NCBI GenBank assembly: GCA_000403315.2
Contig: KE159636.1
Location: 1,587,740-1,651,739 of the forward strand
Direction: 5' to 3'
Source: Lachnospiraceae bacterium A2
Lineage (GTDB): Bacteria; Bacillota; Clostridia; Lachnospirales; Lachnospiraceae
Length of the DNA: 64,000 bases
Within the stretch, counting starts at the first letter, position 1, and each line of letters begins with the position of its first letter. Position numbers and translations under genes: made by a program. This document shows positions 51,029 through 60,375 of this stretch, one piece after another. Below the pieces are notes generated by a model, which saw only the letters and a list, made by a program, of their open reading frames with translations, was not told the origin of the DNA and searched no databases.

Positions 51029-53521
51029 TTATTCTCTTATAGGATTTGGGTGTCCCATCACCTGTATCACCACTGTCCCGTTATCGAACACCACATCACC
51101 AAAGCTTTTCAGCATCCCCAGGTTTAATGCAGGGTAGCTTTCCCATTCCATTTGCCCAACAAAAATATATTCTACATGGTATTTCGCCAAAAGCCCCCAG
51201 ACTTCTTCTTCGTCCTCCGAAGTGTATATTGTTTCAATCTCTGCTTTTTTCTCATTGAGGTCTTCCGTGTCCCCACGCCAAAGCCATTCGTGGACATACC
51301 AGCCTTCCACCGTAGGCAGGCCAGTCATGGCGGATACCCGGCAGTATTTGCTGTAGCTGTCCCCGGGGGCTTCTAACAGGACGGGGGAGCCGCTTACATT
51401 TTCCTGCAGCCAGCGGATGGCTGGGGCGTCTGCCGGGTATTCTGTTTCCAGGAACAGAGTGGCGTTCAGCCCCTGGTAGCCGCTCCGGTCCCATAGCTCC
51501 CCGTACCACTGTTTTGCGGCGGTGGCAGTGTAGCCGGAGGTCAAAAACAGGCAGCAAAGGCCCAGCACCCCTGTAAGCTGTGCCCATTTGCAGGCATTGT
51601 CTGAAAGGAACCGCACCAGCAGGAACCCCATGAAGATGCCAAAGAGGATAAATGCCTGATAGGTCAGCTTGAACATGGTATTGGAGCGGGCGGAGGTTTC
51701 CTCATAAATATCCCGCAGGTAAATAAGTTCCGGTACCAGCACCAGCCCCATGGCGCATAAGCTTAAAACTGCCATGTAAAGATCCGGGAATTGGATATGC
51801 GCCAGCCATCTTAAGGGGGCGGGACGGCTGTTTTTGGGGTGCGGCTGCCCTTGCCCGGCCGGCTGTGCAGCGCACACTTTTGCTCTGTGCCTTTTGGTTT
51901 CAAGGGCTAATTTCAGCAGGTAAGCCATAGCCAGCGAAACAGGAAGCCCCCAGAGGATGCAGAGCTGGTAAAAGGCGGAGTGGTTTTGTGCAAGGCAGAT
52001 TCCCTGCGCCATGCCGCTGTCAAACTGGGAGGTAAAGGGCAGCGCCACAAGAAGGCTGAGGGCAAGCGTCCAGAGCCATTGCGCAAGGCTGGCGGAAATG
52101 CCTTTTTTCCAGCTTTGCAGGCGGGACAGGTTGCAAAAGAGGCAGGTGCCGCAAAGTATCACATAATAAATGGCAAAATCCCATGCATTGCTCCACTGGA
52201 AAATGCCAAGGAACACGCTGCAGGCAATCAGGGGCAGTTTGGAAGGGGGATTTTGGGCATGGTGTTCCCTCTGGCCGTTTCTTTCCTGTTTCACCCAGGC
52301 ATACAAAAGCCCCAGCACCGTCAGCACAAAGAAAACATTTACCACGTGCGCATGGAGGTCCCCTTGCAGGAAGGAATAGGCTGGGAACTCATGGATGGTT
52401 TCATCCGCGGTAGGCGGGTTATGGCCAATATAGCGGGTGGAATCCGGGAACCAATAGCTCTGCCCGGTAAGGAGGGGCAGGATAATCCCATAAATCACGT
52501 AATGCATATTTCCAGCCAGCGAAACGGCAATGCCAGAAAGCAGCCCGGAGCAGAGAGCAAGGAAGTTTTGTTTTTTCCAGGCAGGGAAGGCCTTGCCCTT
52601 GGGTGGCGCCTGGGCCGGAGGCTGTTCTTGTGGGTAGCCGTCAGGAACTGTGGCGGCAGTGCAGCCGGAGCCATCAGGAATTTTGGCATGTTGGGCAGTG
52701 CTGCCAGCGCCAAAAGGGGATTGGGCGGCATTATGGTGGGCATTTTTTTTGCTTACGCTGCAAAAACGGCTTTTCCGAAAGTAGTCCTGCGCCACTTGGC
52801 GGACAAGGGAAAAGGGCAGGGCAAATGCCATGCCTGCTACCAGCGTGCGCATAAGGTGGTAAGTAGCGGAAATCTGCGTCCCCGTCAGTTTTGTCAGGAA
52901 TACCGCATAGTACTGCCCGCCATAGTAGTAGTTGATAGGGGCAAGGCTGTACCAGATATCAGTGGCGGGCAGGGTATCGCTGCGCATCATGGCAGCCATA
53001 AAGCCAAAGTCCATAAATTTTTCTTCCCCAAAGGCCTGTGGCCGGAACCCGGCGGCATAGGTCCACAGCAGGAAAGCCAGGAACAGGAGGGCTTCTTCCC
53101 AGAACACCAGCCTGCCTTCGCTGCTGGGGAATACGCTGCGGCCGGTGCGCTTCTGCCAGTAAGCCAAGGCAAAATTTGCCGCAATGCACAGGAAGGAAAT
53201 TGCAAAACAGGAAGAAGGGGTGAAGGGCAGAAGCCCTAAGGACACCAGCAGCCAGGTCAGGTAGCCGGTGCAGGCAATGGCAATTGCTTTAGAAAACATC
53301 CATCCCTTGTCCCGGAACCCGGAAAACAGCATCCCTGTCAGGGGCAGGAAGGAGCAGCCCAGAATCCAGATTGCAGCCCACCATGCCAGGAAAGGCCTGC
53401 TGTCTTCCCCCAGCAGGCAGATGGAAAGGAGGGCTAAGAGAAGGGCTGCTGCTATTTTTTCTTTTTGTTTCAAAAATGCTGCAGCGCAGGAAGTTTTTTG
53501 GGTATATTCTGTTTGGTTCAT
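51029..53521 (-). CDS. DUF2298 (YYY-type) polytopic membrane protein
   Basis: 830 aa with many membrane segments, beginning about 23-41 and spread through to about 690. Characteristic parts are FGEEKFMDFGFMAAMMRSDTLPATDIW (about 173-199), the INYYYGGQYYAVFLTKLTG YYY stretch (about 205-223), and the conserved C-terminal soluble region (AIRWLQENVSGSPVLLEAPGDSYSKYCRVS). A hydrophilic Ala/Pro/Gln-rich insertion (about 255-325) interrupts the membrane part. Function unknown; the fold resembles polyprenol-dependent glycosyltransferases and it is translationally coupled to a GT2 (ATGA overlap), so a lipid-linked glycan role is likely (inference). Confidence 0.8.
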   Translation of the reverse strand: MNQTEYTQKTSCAAAFLKQKEKIAAALLLALLSICLLGEDSRPFLAWWAAIWILGCSFLPLTGMLFSGFRDKGWMFSKAIAIACTGYLTWLLVSLGLLPFTPSSCFAISFLCIAANFALAYWQKRTGRSVFPSSEGRLVFWEEALLFLAFLLWTYAAGFRPQAFGEEKFMDFGFMAAMMRSDTLPATDIWYSLAPINYYYGGQYYAVFLTKLTGTQISATYHLMRTLVAGMAFALPFSLVRQVAQDYFRKSRFCSVSKKNAHHNAAQSPFGAGSTAQHAKIPDGSGCTAATVPDGYPQEQPPAQAPPKGKAFPAWKKQNFLALCSGLLSGIAVSLAGNMHYVIYGIILPLLTGQSYWFPDSTRYIGHNPPTADETIHEFPAYSFLQGDLHAHVVNVFFVLTVLGLLYAWVKQERNGQREHHAQNPPSKLPLIACSVFLGIFQWSNAWDFAIYYVILCGTCLFCNLSRLQSWKKGISASLAQWLWTLALSLLVALPFTSQFDSGMAQGICLAQNHSAFYQLCILWGLPVSLAMAYLLKLALETKRHRAKVCAAQPAGQGQPHPKNSRPAPLRWLAHIQFPDLYMAVLSLCAMGLVLVPELIYLRDIYEETSARSNTMFKLTYQAFILFGIFMGFLLVRFLSDNACKWAQLTGVLGLCCLFLTSGYTATAAKQWYGELWDRSGYQGLNATLFLETEYPADAPAIRWLQENVSGSPVLLEAPGDSYSKYCRVSAMTGLPTVEGWYVHEWLWRGDTEDLNEKKAEIETIYTSEDEEEVWGLLAKYHVEYIFVGQMEWESYPALNLGMLKSFGDVVFDNGTVVIQVMGHPNPIRE

Positions 53522-54333
53522 AGGGGGACCCTTTCTTTTTTCATGTTCTTATGTAACTGTTTACAGGGAGCAGCCTGTAATTCCCGGCTGTCGGTATCCC
53601 TGCCTGTGCCCATAGAATAACCGTGGCGCTCCCAAATTTTTTGGAGGGCAAAAAACTGCCGGAGGGACGTCAGCCCTATTTTGAAAATCTTCCTTATACT
53701 AATAGAATTTTTCCCGCCTTGGCGGGGCAAAAAAGAAATGGGGTAATAGGAAACGCCCAGATTTTTTTTGGAATAAAGCACGCTGATTAACACATTGGAC
53801 AGGAAGAAATTTTTCGGCACATTTCTTAAAACATCCTGCAATTGGCCGCAGCCCATCAGCCGGTAAGGGGAGTTGGCGTCTTTCAGCCAGACATGGAAGG
53901 CAGCCAGCAGGACCAGGCGGAGGGTTTTGGTGACGAAAATCCGGGAAAGTCCGTCCTGCCGGTAAGTGCGGCAGCCGATAAGAAGGCCGCCGTCCTTCCG
54001 GTGTGCCCAAAAAACTGGAAATTCGCTTGGCAGCGTCTGCCCGTCGGAGTCGGTCTGGAACACGTAATCTGCCCCTTTGCGGATTGCATATTTGTACCCA
54101 TAGAGCACAGCCGCTCCGTGGCCCTGGTTTTCCTTGGTGAGCACAGTGAGCCTTGGGTACTTTTTTTTCAGCCCGGATGCAATCTTAAGGGTGCGGTCCC
54201 TGCTTCCGTCGTCTATGATAACAAGGCGGCTGCCTGCCCCAGCCTGTTCCGCTATGGGATGCCATTGGGCGATAGCGGCTGCAACCGTTTCTTCTTCATT
54301 GTATGCAGGGATGATAATGTAAAGCTTATCCAT
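53518..54333 (-). CDS. family 2 glycosyltransferase (polyprenyl-phosphate sugar transferase-like)
   Basis: 271 aa, no clear membrane segment. GT-A fold motifs: IIPAYNEEETV (about 7-17), VIIDDGSRDRTL (about 39-50), ENQGHGAAVLYGYKYAI (about 67-83), FQTDSDGQ with the DxD metal site (about 92-99). Resembles dolichyl/undecaprenyl-phosphate mannose or glucose synthases. The last four bases overlap the DUF2298 start, so the pair likely makes and uses a lipid-linked sugar (inference). Confidence 0.85.
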   Translation of the reverse strand: MDKLYIIIPAYNEEETVAAAIAQWHPIAEQAGAGSRLVIIDDGSRDRTLKIASGLKKKYPRLTVLTKENQGHGAAVLYGYKYAIRKGADYVFQTDSDGQTLPSEFPVFWAHRKDGGLLIGCRTYRQDGLSRIFVTKTLRLVLLAAFHVWLKDANSPYRLMGCGQLQDVLRNVPKNFFLSNVLISVLYSKKNLGVSYYPISFLPRQGGKNSISIRKIFKIGLTSLRQFFALQKIWERHGYSMGTGRDTDSRELQAAPCKQLHKNMKKERVPL

Positions 54334-54707
54334 AAATTTCTCCTAAGTGGTGTGTAGTCCTGTTGGTACAGACGGTGAAGCGCATTTGGCAGAAAGCAAT
54401 TTTCAAACATGCTCTAGGGAAATCATAACATAACAGGGCTTCCTATTGCAATGGAAGGCATGTGTGAATAAACAGCGCTTGGTTCATAAAAATCAGAAAA
54501 TTTTAGGGATTTGCAAAAATTTTCATATTCTATCTATAAATTGAACCTTTTTTACATGGACTAAGGGGAGAAGGGAAAGGGATGGGGAATGGTAAAAATA
54601 ATCAGGCAGAAAATGCAATATTTTTCTGGTATTTTCCACTTGTTTCTGGTAAAATAAAAGTAATTATGTAATGCATCGCCAATCTATGGTAAAAAGGAGT
54701 GTTGATT
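54334..54707. other. 374-bp intergenic region upstream of the S1-domain gene
   Basis: It contains a degraded right end of the MITE-like family (54384-54417; ATTTGGCAGAAAGCAATTTTC then ATGCTCTAG) and an A/T-rich promoter region. The string GCCAATCTATGGTA just before the ribosome site recurs upstream of the aminotransferase at 20221 (20147-20160). No gene seen. Confidence 0.5.
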
Positions 54708-55610
54708 ATGGCAGAAACAATGGAAGACTACAAGGAAGAACTGGAAGCATCCTTCCGTAAAATTAATGAAGGGGATATTATTTCCGGTACCGTCATTGGG
54801 GTAAGCGAAGAAGAAGTGACGCTGGACTTAAAATATTATGCACAGGGGATCATTAAGAAAGAAGATTTGAGCAACGACCCGGGATTCGAGATCCTGAGAG
54901 AAGTACACCCAGGGGACGTGATAGAAGCGACTGTGGTAAAGACAGACGATGGGGAAGGGAATATTAAGCTTTCCAAGAAAGAAGCGAACGACATCCTTGC
55001 ATGGGAGAAGCTGAATACTTATATGGAGGAAGGGACAGCCCTTTCCGTAAAAGTAGCAGGGATTGTGCCAAGCGGCGTTGTAGCTTATGTGGAAGGTATC
55101 CGCGGGTTTATCCCGGCGTCACAGCTTGCCCTTTCTTACGTAGAAGCTACAGAGGAGTGGCTGGGCAGGGAAGTACGGGTCCGCGCCATCACTGTAGATG
55201 AATCCAGGAAGAAGCTGGTGCTCTCCGCCAAGGTGATTTTGAAGGAGGAGGAGCAGGAGGAACATAACCGCAGGATTGCAGGGATGGTTCCGGGGACTGT
55301 GATGGAAGGCACGGTGGAATCCTTAATGCCTTACGGCGCATTTGTGGATTTGGGCGACGGGATCAGCGGGCTGGTGCATATTTCCCAGATTTCCCAGCGT
55401 CGGATTGGCAAGCCTTCCGAAGTGCTGAGCGTGGGGCAGAAGGTGAAAGTGAAGGTGCTCAATACCAATGACAATAAAGTTAGCCTTAGCATGAAAGCAC
55501 TGGAAGAAGAAATGGTGGACGTGGACAGGCCGAGGCAGGCAGAAGAATATGTTTCCCATGAAAATGCATCTACAAATTTAGGGGATTTGCTGGCTAAGAT
55601 AAAACTGTAA
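54708..55610 (+). CDS. S1 RNA-binding protein with three S1 domains (RpsA-like)
   Basis: 300 aa. The start is the ATG at 54708, nine bases after AAGGAG; a GTG within that site is discarded. Three OB-fold S1 domains: about 17-86 (GDIISGTVIGVSEEEVTLDL), 99-166 (GTALSVKVAGIVPSGVVAYVEGIRGFIPASQLA) and 188-257 (GTVMEGTVESLMPYGAFVDLGDGISGLVHISQIS). The S1 of Proteobacteria has six domains; short Firmicute forms bind RNA or ribosomes with less certain roles. The stop is followed by a shortened MITE-like hairpin. Confidence 0.88.
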   Translation: MAETMEDYKEELEASFRKINEGDIISGTVIGVSEEEVTLDLKYYAQGIIKKEDLSNDPGFEILREVHPGDVIEATVVKTDDGEGNIKLSKKEANDILAWEKLNTYMEEGTALSVKVAGIVPSGVVAYVEGIRGFIPASQLALSYVEATEEWLGREVRVRAITVDESRKKLVLSAKVILKEEEQEEHNRRIAGMVPGTVMEGTVESLMPYGAFVDLGDGISGLVHISQISQRRIGKPSEVLSVGQKVKVKVLNTNDNKVSLSMKALEEEMVDVDRPRQAEEYVSHENASTNLGDLLAKIKL

Positions 55611-55613
55611 GGG

Positions 55614-55652
55614 CTAGAGCGTGTCAGAAAGCAATTTTCAGACACGCTCTAG
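55614..55652. mobile_element. shortened MITE-like element (39 bp)
   Basis: CTAGAGCGTGTCAGAAAGC faces AATTTTCAGACACGCTCTAG, leaving only the two ends of the element seen complete at 39072-39237. As RNA it would form a hairpin directly after the S1 gene. Confidence 0.65.
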
Positions 55653-55766
55653 GGTGTCAAAAGGGTGCGCTGCACCCGCTCTAGGCATACAGCTTGCGGA
55701 AAGCAGGAAAAAGGAAGCAAAAATGGTATCAGCAATACAGATTATATAGAAGGGAGCCAATGCTAC

Positions 55767-56534
55767 ATGAAAGTAAATGGGATACAGGGTACAGACAGTA
55801 CTGGGACACAGCAGGTTGCAGCCACAGCAGCGCAGGGGGAAGACTTTTCCTCTTATCTGCAGACGACGGCATCCTTGGAAAAAATTTTTGAAGAAGCAGC
55901 CCAGAAATATAATGTGCCTAAGAACCTGATTAAAGCAATTGCTAAGGCGGAATCTGATTTCAGGCCTGACGCTACCTCCAAGGCTGGGGCGCAGGGCATT
56001 ATGCAGCTTATGCCTGCTACTGCAAGGGAACTTGGGGTATCGGATTCCTACGACCCCTACCAGAATATTATGGGCGGGACTAAGTACATCAGCCAAATGC
56101 TCCAAAAGTATGACGGCGACATCAGCCTTGCGCTGGCGGCATACAATGCAGGGAGCAATAATGTTGCAAAATACGGCGGCATCCCCCCATTCAAAGAAAC
56201 CCAGAATTATGTGGTAAAAGTGACCCAATATATGAATGAGGGCGTGGCAGTGCCAAATGCATCCTATACTGTTGGCAGCGTTTCCCAGGGCGATATCCAT
56301 GCAGCTACTGTGGAAGAAGCAACGGAAAAGTATTACCAGAGTATATTAGAGCAGCTCTTTTCCTATGAGGATTACCTGAAATTTATTGACATGTATACAA
56401 AGATACAGGAGTCCCAGCAGGAAAAGGAGAAGGAAGAAGCCCAGAAGCAGGAGGAGCAGTCTGATTCTTACCGGGCATATCAGGATTTCAGCTACAGCCC
56501 AATCGCCATGAACCTGTTAGGGGGCATTATCTGA
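55767..56534 (+). CDS. lytic transglycosylase (SLT domain), leaderless
   Basis: Cleaves peptidoglycan glycan strands to form anhydro-muramic ends. The start is the ATG at 55767 after AGAAGGGAG; earlier in-frame codons have no site. 255 aa: a disordered N-terminus (1-30), SLT domain about 34-150 with catalytic Glu62 in AKAESDFRPDA, GIMQLMPATARELGV, LALAAYNAGSNNV, and a Glu/Lys/Gln-rich C-terminus. No signal peptide, which in motile Firmicutes suggests export by the flagellar apparatus or another route (inference). Confidence 0.87.
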   Translation: MKVNGIQGTDSTGTQQVAATAAQGEDFSSYLQTTASLEKIFEEAAQKYNVPKNLIKAIAKAESDFRPDATSKAGAQGIMQLMPATARELGVSDSYDPYQNIMGGTKYISQMLQKYDGDISLALAAYNAGSNNVAKYGGIPPFKETQNYVVKVTQYMNEGVAVPNASYTVGSVSQGDIHAATVEEATEKYYQSILEQLFSYEDYLKFIDMYTKIQESQQEKEKEEAQKQEEQSDSYRAYQDFSYSPIAMNLLGGII

Positions 56535-56666
56535 CAGCAGTTCCTGGAGTGGAAGTGCAGACGGTACTGGCAAAAGGCTTGGCAGCAAATACAGGCAGCA
56601 CCTGACAAAGGATGAAACTGGAAGTACAGTCAGTATCTGGAACAAGAGGGATAATGGAGGCATCAG

Positions 56667-57101
56667 ATGGAAACCATTAAAATTAAATATTTTGGGCAGG
56701 ATTTGGAGAAGCTGGAGTACATAGGCGGGAAATCTGACTGGATTGATCTGCGCGCCAGTGAAACCGTAGAACTGAAAGCCGGGGACTTCAAATTAATTCC
56801 CCTTGGGGTTGCCATGGAGCTTCCCCCTGGCTATGAGGCCCATGTGGTGCCCCGGAGCTCTACGTTTAAAACATACGGCATTCTGCAGACCAATAGCTGC
56901 GGCGTCATTGACGGCAGCTACTGTGGGGACCAGGACATGTGGAAAATGCCGGTGTACGCCACAAGGGACACCACAATCCAGAAAGGGGACAGGATTTGCC
57001 AGTTCCGTATTATGGAGAACCAGCCGGAAATTGTTTTTCAGGAAACAGAATTTTTGGAAAATAAGGACAGGGGCGGCTTCGGCACCACCGGGGTACGGTA
57101 G
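56667..57101 (+). CDS. dut: dUTP diphosphatase
   Basis: Hydrolyses dUTP to dUMP. 144 aa trimeric dUTPase with the motifs in order: [17 protein letters not shown] (motif 1 position), [12 protein letters not shown] (motif 2, about 62-73), [20 protein letters not shown] (motif 3), [10 protein letters not shown] (motif 4) and RGGFGTTG (motif 5, P-loop-like, about 136-143). Chromosomal dut is not usually beside ABC genes; a phage origin cannot be excluded but nothing else here supports it. Confidence 0.93.
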   Translation: METIKIKYFGQDLEKLEYIGGKSDWIDLRASETVELKAGDFKLIPLGVAMELPPGYEAHVVPRSSTFKTYGILQTNSCGVIDGSYCGDQDMWKMPVYATRDTTIQKGDRICQFRIMENQPEIVFQETEFLENKDRGGFGTTGVR

Positions 57102-57107
57102 CGCCTG

Positions 57108-57156
57108 CTAGAGCGTGTCTGAAAATTGCAGGAATGAATTTTCAGACACGCTCTAG
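57108..57156. mobile_element. internally deleted MITE-like element (49 bp)
   Basis: Both 20-nt terminal inverted repeats of the 39072-39237 element are intact (57108-57127 and 57137-57156) with only nine bases between, of which GGAATG matches the full element's right side. Confidence 0.75.
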
Positions 57157-57261
57157 GAAGCGGCGTCTGGCCGGCATGGCGGGGCATTGCACAGATGAAA
57201 TTCGTCAAGTTGTATATAAAATATAAAAAATTTCGTTACTATGACGAAGGGATAGGGAAAG

Positions 57262-57307
57262 GATACTCTTTCTTGGCAGATTAGACAGGAAAGGGTATCT
57301 CTTTTTG
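57262..57307 (+). terminator. intrinsic terminator or attenuator upstream of the ABC ATPase gene
   Basis: GATACTCTTTC pairs with GAAAGGGTATC (eleven pairs, one G-U) and a five-T run follows. TTCGTCA/TGACGAA (57201-57248) lies just before it. It could end the dut transcript or attenuate an RNA reading into ugpC; a second -10-like TATAAT at 57347-57352 could serve ugpC directly. Confidence 0.6.
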
Positions 57308-57401
57308 TATAGTTGGCAGGTGGTAATTTGCCCGGAAGTCTGGTAGTATAATCCCATAAAGAATTCTGCTTGGGCAGGAAAATACAGGAGGAAATTGAAA
57401 A

Positions 57402-58514
57402 ATGGCAAGTTTATCATTAAAGAACATTTGTAAGAAATATCCAAACGGATTTGAAGCTGTTAAGGATTTTAACCTTGAAATTGAAGACAAAGAATTCATT
57501 ATTTTCGTAGGCCCTTCCGGGTGCGGTAAATCCACGACGCTGCGTATGGTAGCAGGCTTGGAAGAAATTTCCTCCGGCGAACTTTCCATTGACGGCAGGT
57601 TAGTGAACGATGTAGAGCCCAAGGACAGGGATATTGCAATGGTATTCCAGAACTACGCTCTGTATCCCCATATGACAGTATTTGACAATATGGCATTCGG
57701 CTTGAAGTTAAGAAAAGTACCGAAGGAAGAAATCAAGCAGAAGGTAGAAGAAGCAGCAAGGATCCTTGACCTGGAGAAATTATTAGACCGTAAGCCGAAG
57801 GCTTTATCCGGTGGGCAAAGGCAGCGTGTTGCTATGGGACGTGCAATTGTCCGTGAGCCTAAGGTATTCCTGATGGACGAACCGCTGTCCAACCTGGACG
57901 CAAAGCTCCGTGTGCAGATGCGTGCTGAGATTGCTTCCCTGCATCAAAGGCTTGGCGCAACCATTATCTATGTAACACATGACCAGACAGAGGCTATGAC
58001 GCTGGGGACAAGGATTGTTGTATTGAAAGACGGGATTATCATGCAGGTAGACTCCCCGCAGAAATTATACAATGAGCCGAACAACCTGTTCGTAGCAGGG
58101 TTTATTGGTTCTCCGCAGATGAACTTCTTAGACGCTGTCTGCAAGGTAGAAGGCGACAAAGTATCCTTGAAGATTGGCGACGCTTCAATCGCCCTTCCGC
58201 CGGCAAAAGGAAAGAAACTGATTGACGGCCGCTACAATGGCAAGACTGTCGTAATCGGTATCCGCCCAGAGGATGTTGACGATTCTAAGGCAGCTCTTGA
58301 AGCGCATAAAGAAAGCACTTTCAACACAAAGGTAACTGGATACGAATTGCTTGGTTCCGAAGTATTGCTGTACTACACCATCAACGGCACAAGCATGACT
58401 GCAAAAGTAGATTCCAGCACACCGGCACGCCTTGGCGACCCGATTACCCTGGCAATGGATGTTGATAAATTGCATGTATTTGACAAAGAAACGGAATTGA
58501 CAATTACCCACTAA
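57402..58514 (+). CDS. ugpC: CUT1 sugar ABC transporter ATP-binding protein (UgpC/MsmK type)
   Basis: Energises sugar importers. 370 aa: Walker A GPSGCGKST (37-45), Q-loop FQNYALYPHMTVFDN, signature LSGGQRQRVAMGRAIV (about 135-150), Walker B VFLMDEPLSNLDAKL, switch His in YVTHDQTEA, and a C-terminal TOBE/MalK-like regulatory domain (about 240-370). No permeases are next to it; Gram-positives often use one MsmK-type ATPase for several importers, including probably the system at 25-29 kb (inference). Followed by a terminator. Confidence 0.92.
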   Translation: MASLSLKNICKKYPNGFEAVKDFNLEIEDKEFIIFVGPSGCGKSTTLRMVAGLEEISSGELSIDGRLVNDVEPKDRDIAMVFQNYALYPHMTVFDNMAFGLKLRKVPKEEIKQKVEEAARILDLEKLLDRKPKALSGGQRQRVAMGRAIVREPKVFLMDEPLSNLDAKLRVQMRAEIASLHQRLGATIIYVTHDQTEAMTLGTRIVVLKDGIIMQVDSPQKLYNEPNNLFVAGFIGSPQMNFLDAVCKVEGDKVSLKIGDASIALPPAKGKKLIDGRYNGKTVVIGIRPEDVDDSKAALEAHKESTFNTKVTGYELLGSEVLLYYTINGTSMTAKVDSSTPARLGDPITLAMDVDKLHVFDKETELTITH

Positions 58515-58545
58515 TTCGGTAATATAATTTCATAACACAAATGTT

Positions 58546-58580
58546 CGGAAGCGATGCAGAGATGTGTTGCTTCCGTTTTT
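58546..58580 (+). terminator. terminator of ugpC
   Basis: CGGAAGC/GCTTCCG stem (58546-58552, 58569-58575) followed by five Ts. Confidence 0.7.
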
Positions 58581-58599
58581 AATTCTTCGGGCAATACTT

Positions 58600-58700
58600 T
58601 GTTACGATAAAGTGAAAAAGTATTTTTCCTATAAGATAGGAATATGGATGCACAGAGCCTGCCCCAGCCAAGCGAGGGTACTCACACGAAGGGAATTATG
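58600..58700. repeat. dispersed repeat (copy B)
   Basis: Matches 19861-19965: GTTAC-GTAAAGTG-like start, TCCTATAAGATA, GATGCrCAG, TGCCCCAGCcAAGCGAGGGTACTC, ACACGAaGGGAATTATG. Copy B lacks the hairpin-rich tail of copy A. Confidence 0.6.
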
Positions 58701-58769
58701 TTCCCGCGGCCCTGCAGCACGGTAAGTTTCATAAAGGGTTCCACGAGAAAAAGATAGGAGAGAGAAATT

Positions 58770-59876
58770 ATGCTGTCAAACCATAAATTACAGGTTACAT
58801 TAGAAGAAATTAAAGAGATCTCCCGGATCGACCTTGCCCTGTACAGTGACAAGGGGAAGCTGCTGGCTTCCACATACCAGACGGAGGAGGACCTGGAGGA
58901 TGCAATCAGGCTATTTGCAGATTCCATGGCGGAGAGCCAGATGCTTTCGGGCTGCCATTTTTTTAAGATTGTTATTGAGCACGAACTGGAATATATCCTG
59001 CTTGCAAGGGCCAGCAGCGAGGAAGCTTATATGATTGGCCGCCTTGCTGCCTGCCAGGTGCGGAATATGGTAAGCGCATTCCGGGAACAGTTTGACCGGA
59101 ACAGCTTTATGCAGAATGTAGTGCTGGGCAACATGCTGGTGGTGGATATGTACAATAAGGCCAAAAAGCTCCATATTGAGCCAGCCCAGCGCGTGGTATT
59201 TATTATTGAAGTGTCCGGGAAAAAGGACGGGGCTGTGATAGAAACCGTGAAAAACCTTTTTGCCTCCACTACCCGGGATTTCATCACAGAGGTAGATGAA
59301 AAATCCGTGATTTTGGTAAAAGACGTCCGGGACATGGGTTCAGAAAAGGAACTGGAAAGCCTTGCGGAAATGATTGTGGACAACCTCCAGACAGAAGCCA
59401 TGGTAAGGGTCCGGGTAAGCTACGGAAACCGGGTGGATTTGCTGCAGGATATTGCCCGGTCTTACCAGGAAGCAAAAATGGCATTGGAGGTAGGCAATAT
59501 TTTCTATGTGGAGGAGCATACCATTTCTTATGCAAAGCTGGGGATTGGGCGGCTGATTTACCAGATTCCCATTAGCCTGTGCGAAATGTTTTTAAGGGAA
59601 GTGTTTGGGGACAAGATACCGGATATTTTTGATGAAGAAACCACTATTACCATCAATAAATTTTTTGAAAACAATTTAAATATTTCGGAAACGGCAAGGC
59701 AGCTTTACGTGCACAGGAATACGCTGGTTTACCGTCTGGAACGGATTGAAAAAGCTTTGGGCCTTGACATCCGTACCTTTGAGGACGCCATGCTGTTTAA
59801 GATTGCCCTGATGGTAATTTCCCATATGAATTACCAGAAACGCTTGCTGCAGCGGGATAAAGAAGAAAAGGAATGA
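58770..59876 (+). CDS. CdaR/PucR-type transcriptional regulator
   Basis: 368 aa. The N-terminus (about 1-130) resembles a diacid/small-molecule sensor domain (LEEIKEISRIDLALYSDKGKLLAST). The middle (about 135-285) resembles the degenerate GGDEF-like domain of CdaR proteins (VRVRVSYGNRVDLLQDIARSYQEAKMALEVG). The C-terminal PucR-type helix-turn-helix (about 297-355) reads FFENNLNISETARQLYVHRNTLVYRLERIEKALG. It may control the adjacent ugpC or sugar uptake (inference from position). The Rrf2 gene follows after 7 bp. Confidence 0.85.
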   Translation: MLSNHKLQVTLEEIKEISRIDLALYSDKGKLLASTYQTEEDLEDAIRLFADSMAESQMLSGCHFFKIVIEHELEYILLARASSEEAYMIGRLAACQVRNMVSAFREQFDRNSFMQNVVLGNMLVVDMYNKAKKLHIEPAQRVVFIIEVSGKKDGAVIETVKNLFASTTRDFITEVDEKSVILVKDVRDMGSEKELESLAEMIVDNLQTEAMVRVRVSYGNRVDLLQDIARSYQEAKMALEVGNIFYVEEHTISYAKLGIGRLIYQIPISLCEMFLREVFGDKIPDIFDEETTITINKFFENNLNISETARQLYVHRNTLVYRLERIEKALGLDIRTFEDAMLFKIALMVISHMNYQKRLLQRDKEEKE

Positions 59877-59883
59877 TGGGGCT

Positions 59884-60321
59884 ATGAAAATTTCTACAAA
59901 AGGCCGTTATGCCCTGCGCCTGATGCTGGACCTGGCATTGGCGGAGCCGCAGGTTGTCAGGTTAAAGGATGTAGCCGGACGGCAGGAAATTTCCACAAAA
60001 TATCTGGAACAGATTATTTCCATCCTGCAAAAATGCGGCTATGTGAAAAGCGTGCGGGGGCCGGGCGGCGGCTACACGCTGGCAAAGCAGCCGGAGGAAT
60101 ATACGGCTGGCATGATACTGCGCCAGATTGAAGGGAGCCTTGCCCCGGTTTCCTGCTTAGGGGAAGAAGAAAATCCCTGCAGCCGGAGCGGATCCTGCGT
60201 GACCTTGCGCCTGTGGCAGATGGTTTATGACGCCGTCAATGGGGTCGTAGACAGTGTGACGCTGGCAGATTTGGTGGAGTGGGAACGGGAACTGGGGGGA
60301 AATATGGATTATGTGATTTAA
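59884..60321 (+). CDS. Rrf2-family transcriptional regulator with candidate Fe-S cysteines
   Basis: 145 aa. Winged helix (about 1-65; MKISTKGRYALRLMLDLAL, STKYLEQIISILQKCGYVKSVRGPGGGY), then a dimerisation helix and three Cys in SCLGEEENPCSRSGSC (C-x7-C-x5-C), like the cluster ligands of IscR-type members. Family members sense Fe-S status, redox or cysteine. No isc/suf or cysteine genes are adjacent in the window, so the target is unknown. Confidence 0.87.
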   Translation: MKISTKGRYALRLMLDLALAEPQVVRLKDVAGRQEISTKYLEQIISILQKCGYVKSVRGPGGGYTLAKQPEEYTAGMILRQIEGSLAPVSCLGEEENPCSRSGSCVTLRLWQMVYDAVNGVVDSVTLADLVEWERELGGNMDYVI

Positions 60322-60375
60322 GGCGTCAGTTTGCACCATAAAAAGGTCTTTTCATACCAATTTAAGTGGGAAAAT

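Noticed and set aside
51980-53239. 419-codon frame antisense to the DUF2298 gene
   Set aside because: Opposite a clear membrane-protein gene with good start and coupling; composition is that of a GC-rich antisense frame.
56667-57156. dut as part of a mobile cassette bounded by MITE-like copies (55614-55652 and 57108-57156)
   Set aside because: The two short elements lie in a region with many solo copies; nothing suggests that the intervening transglycosylase and dut genes move together.
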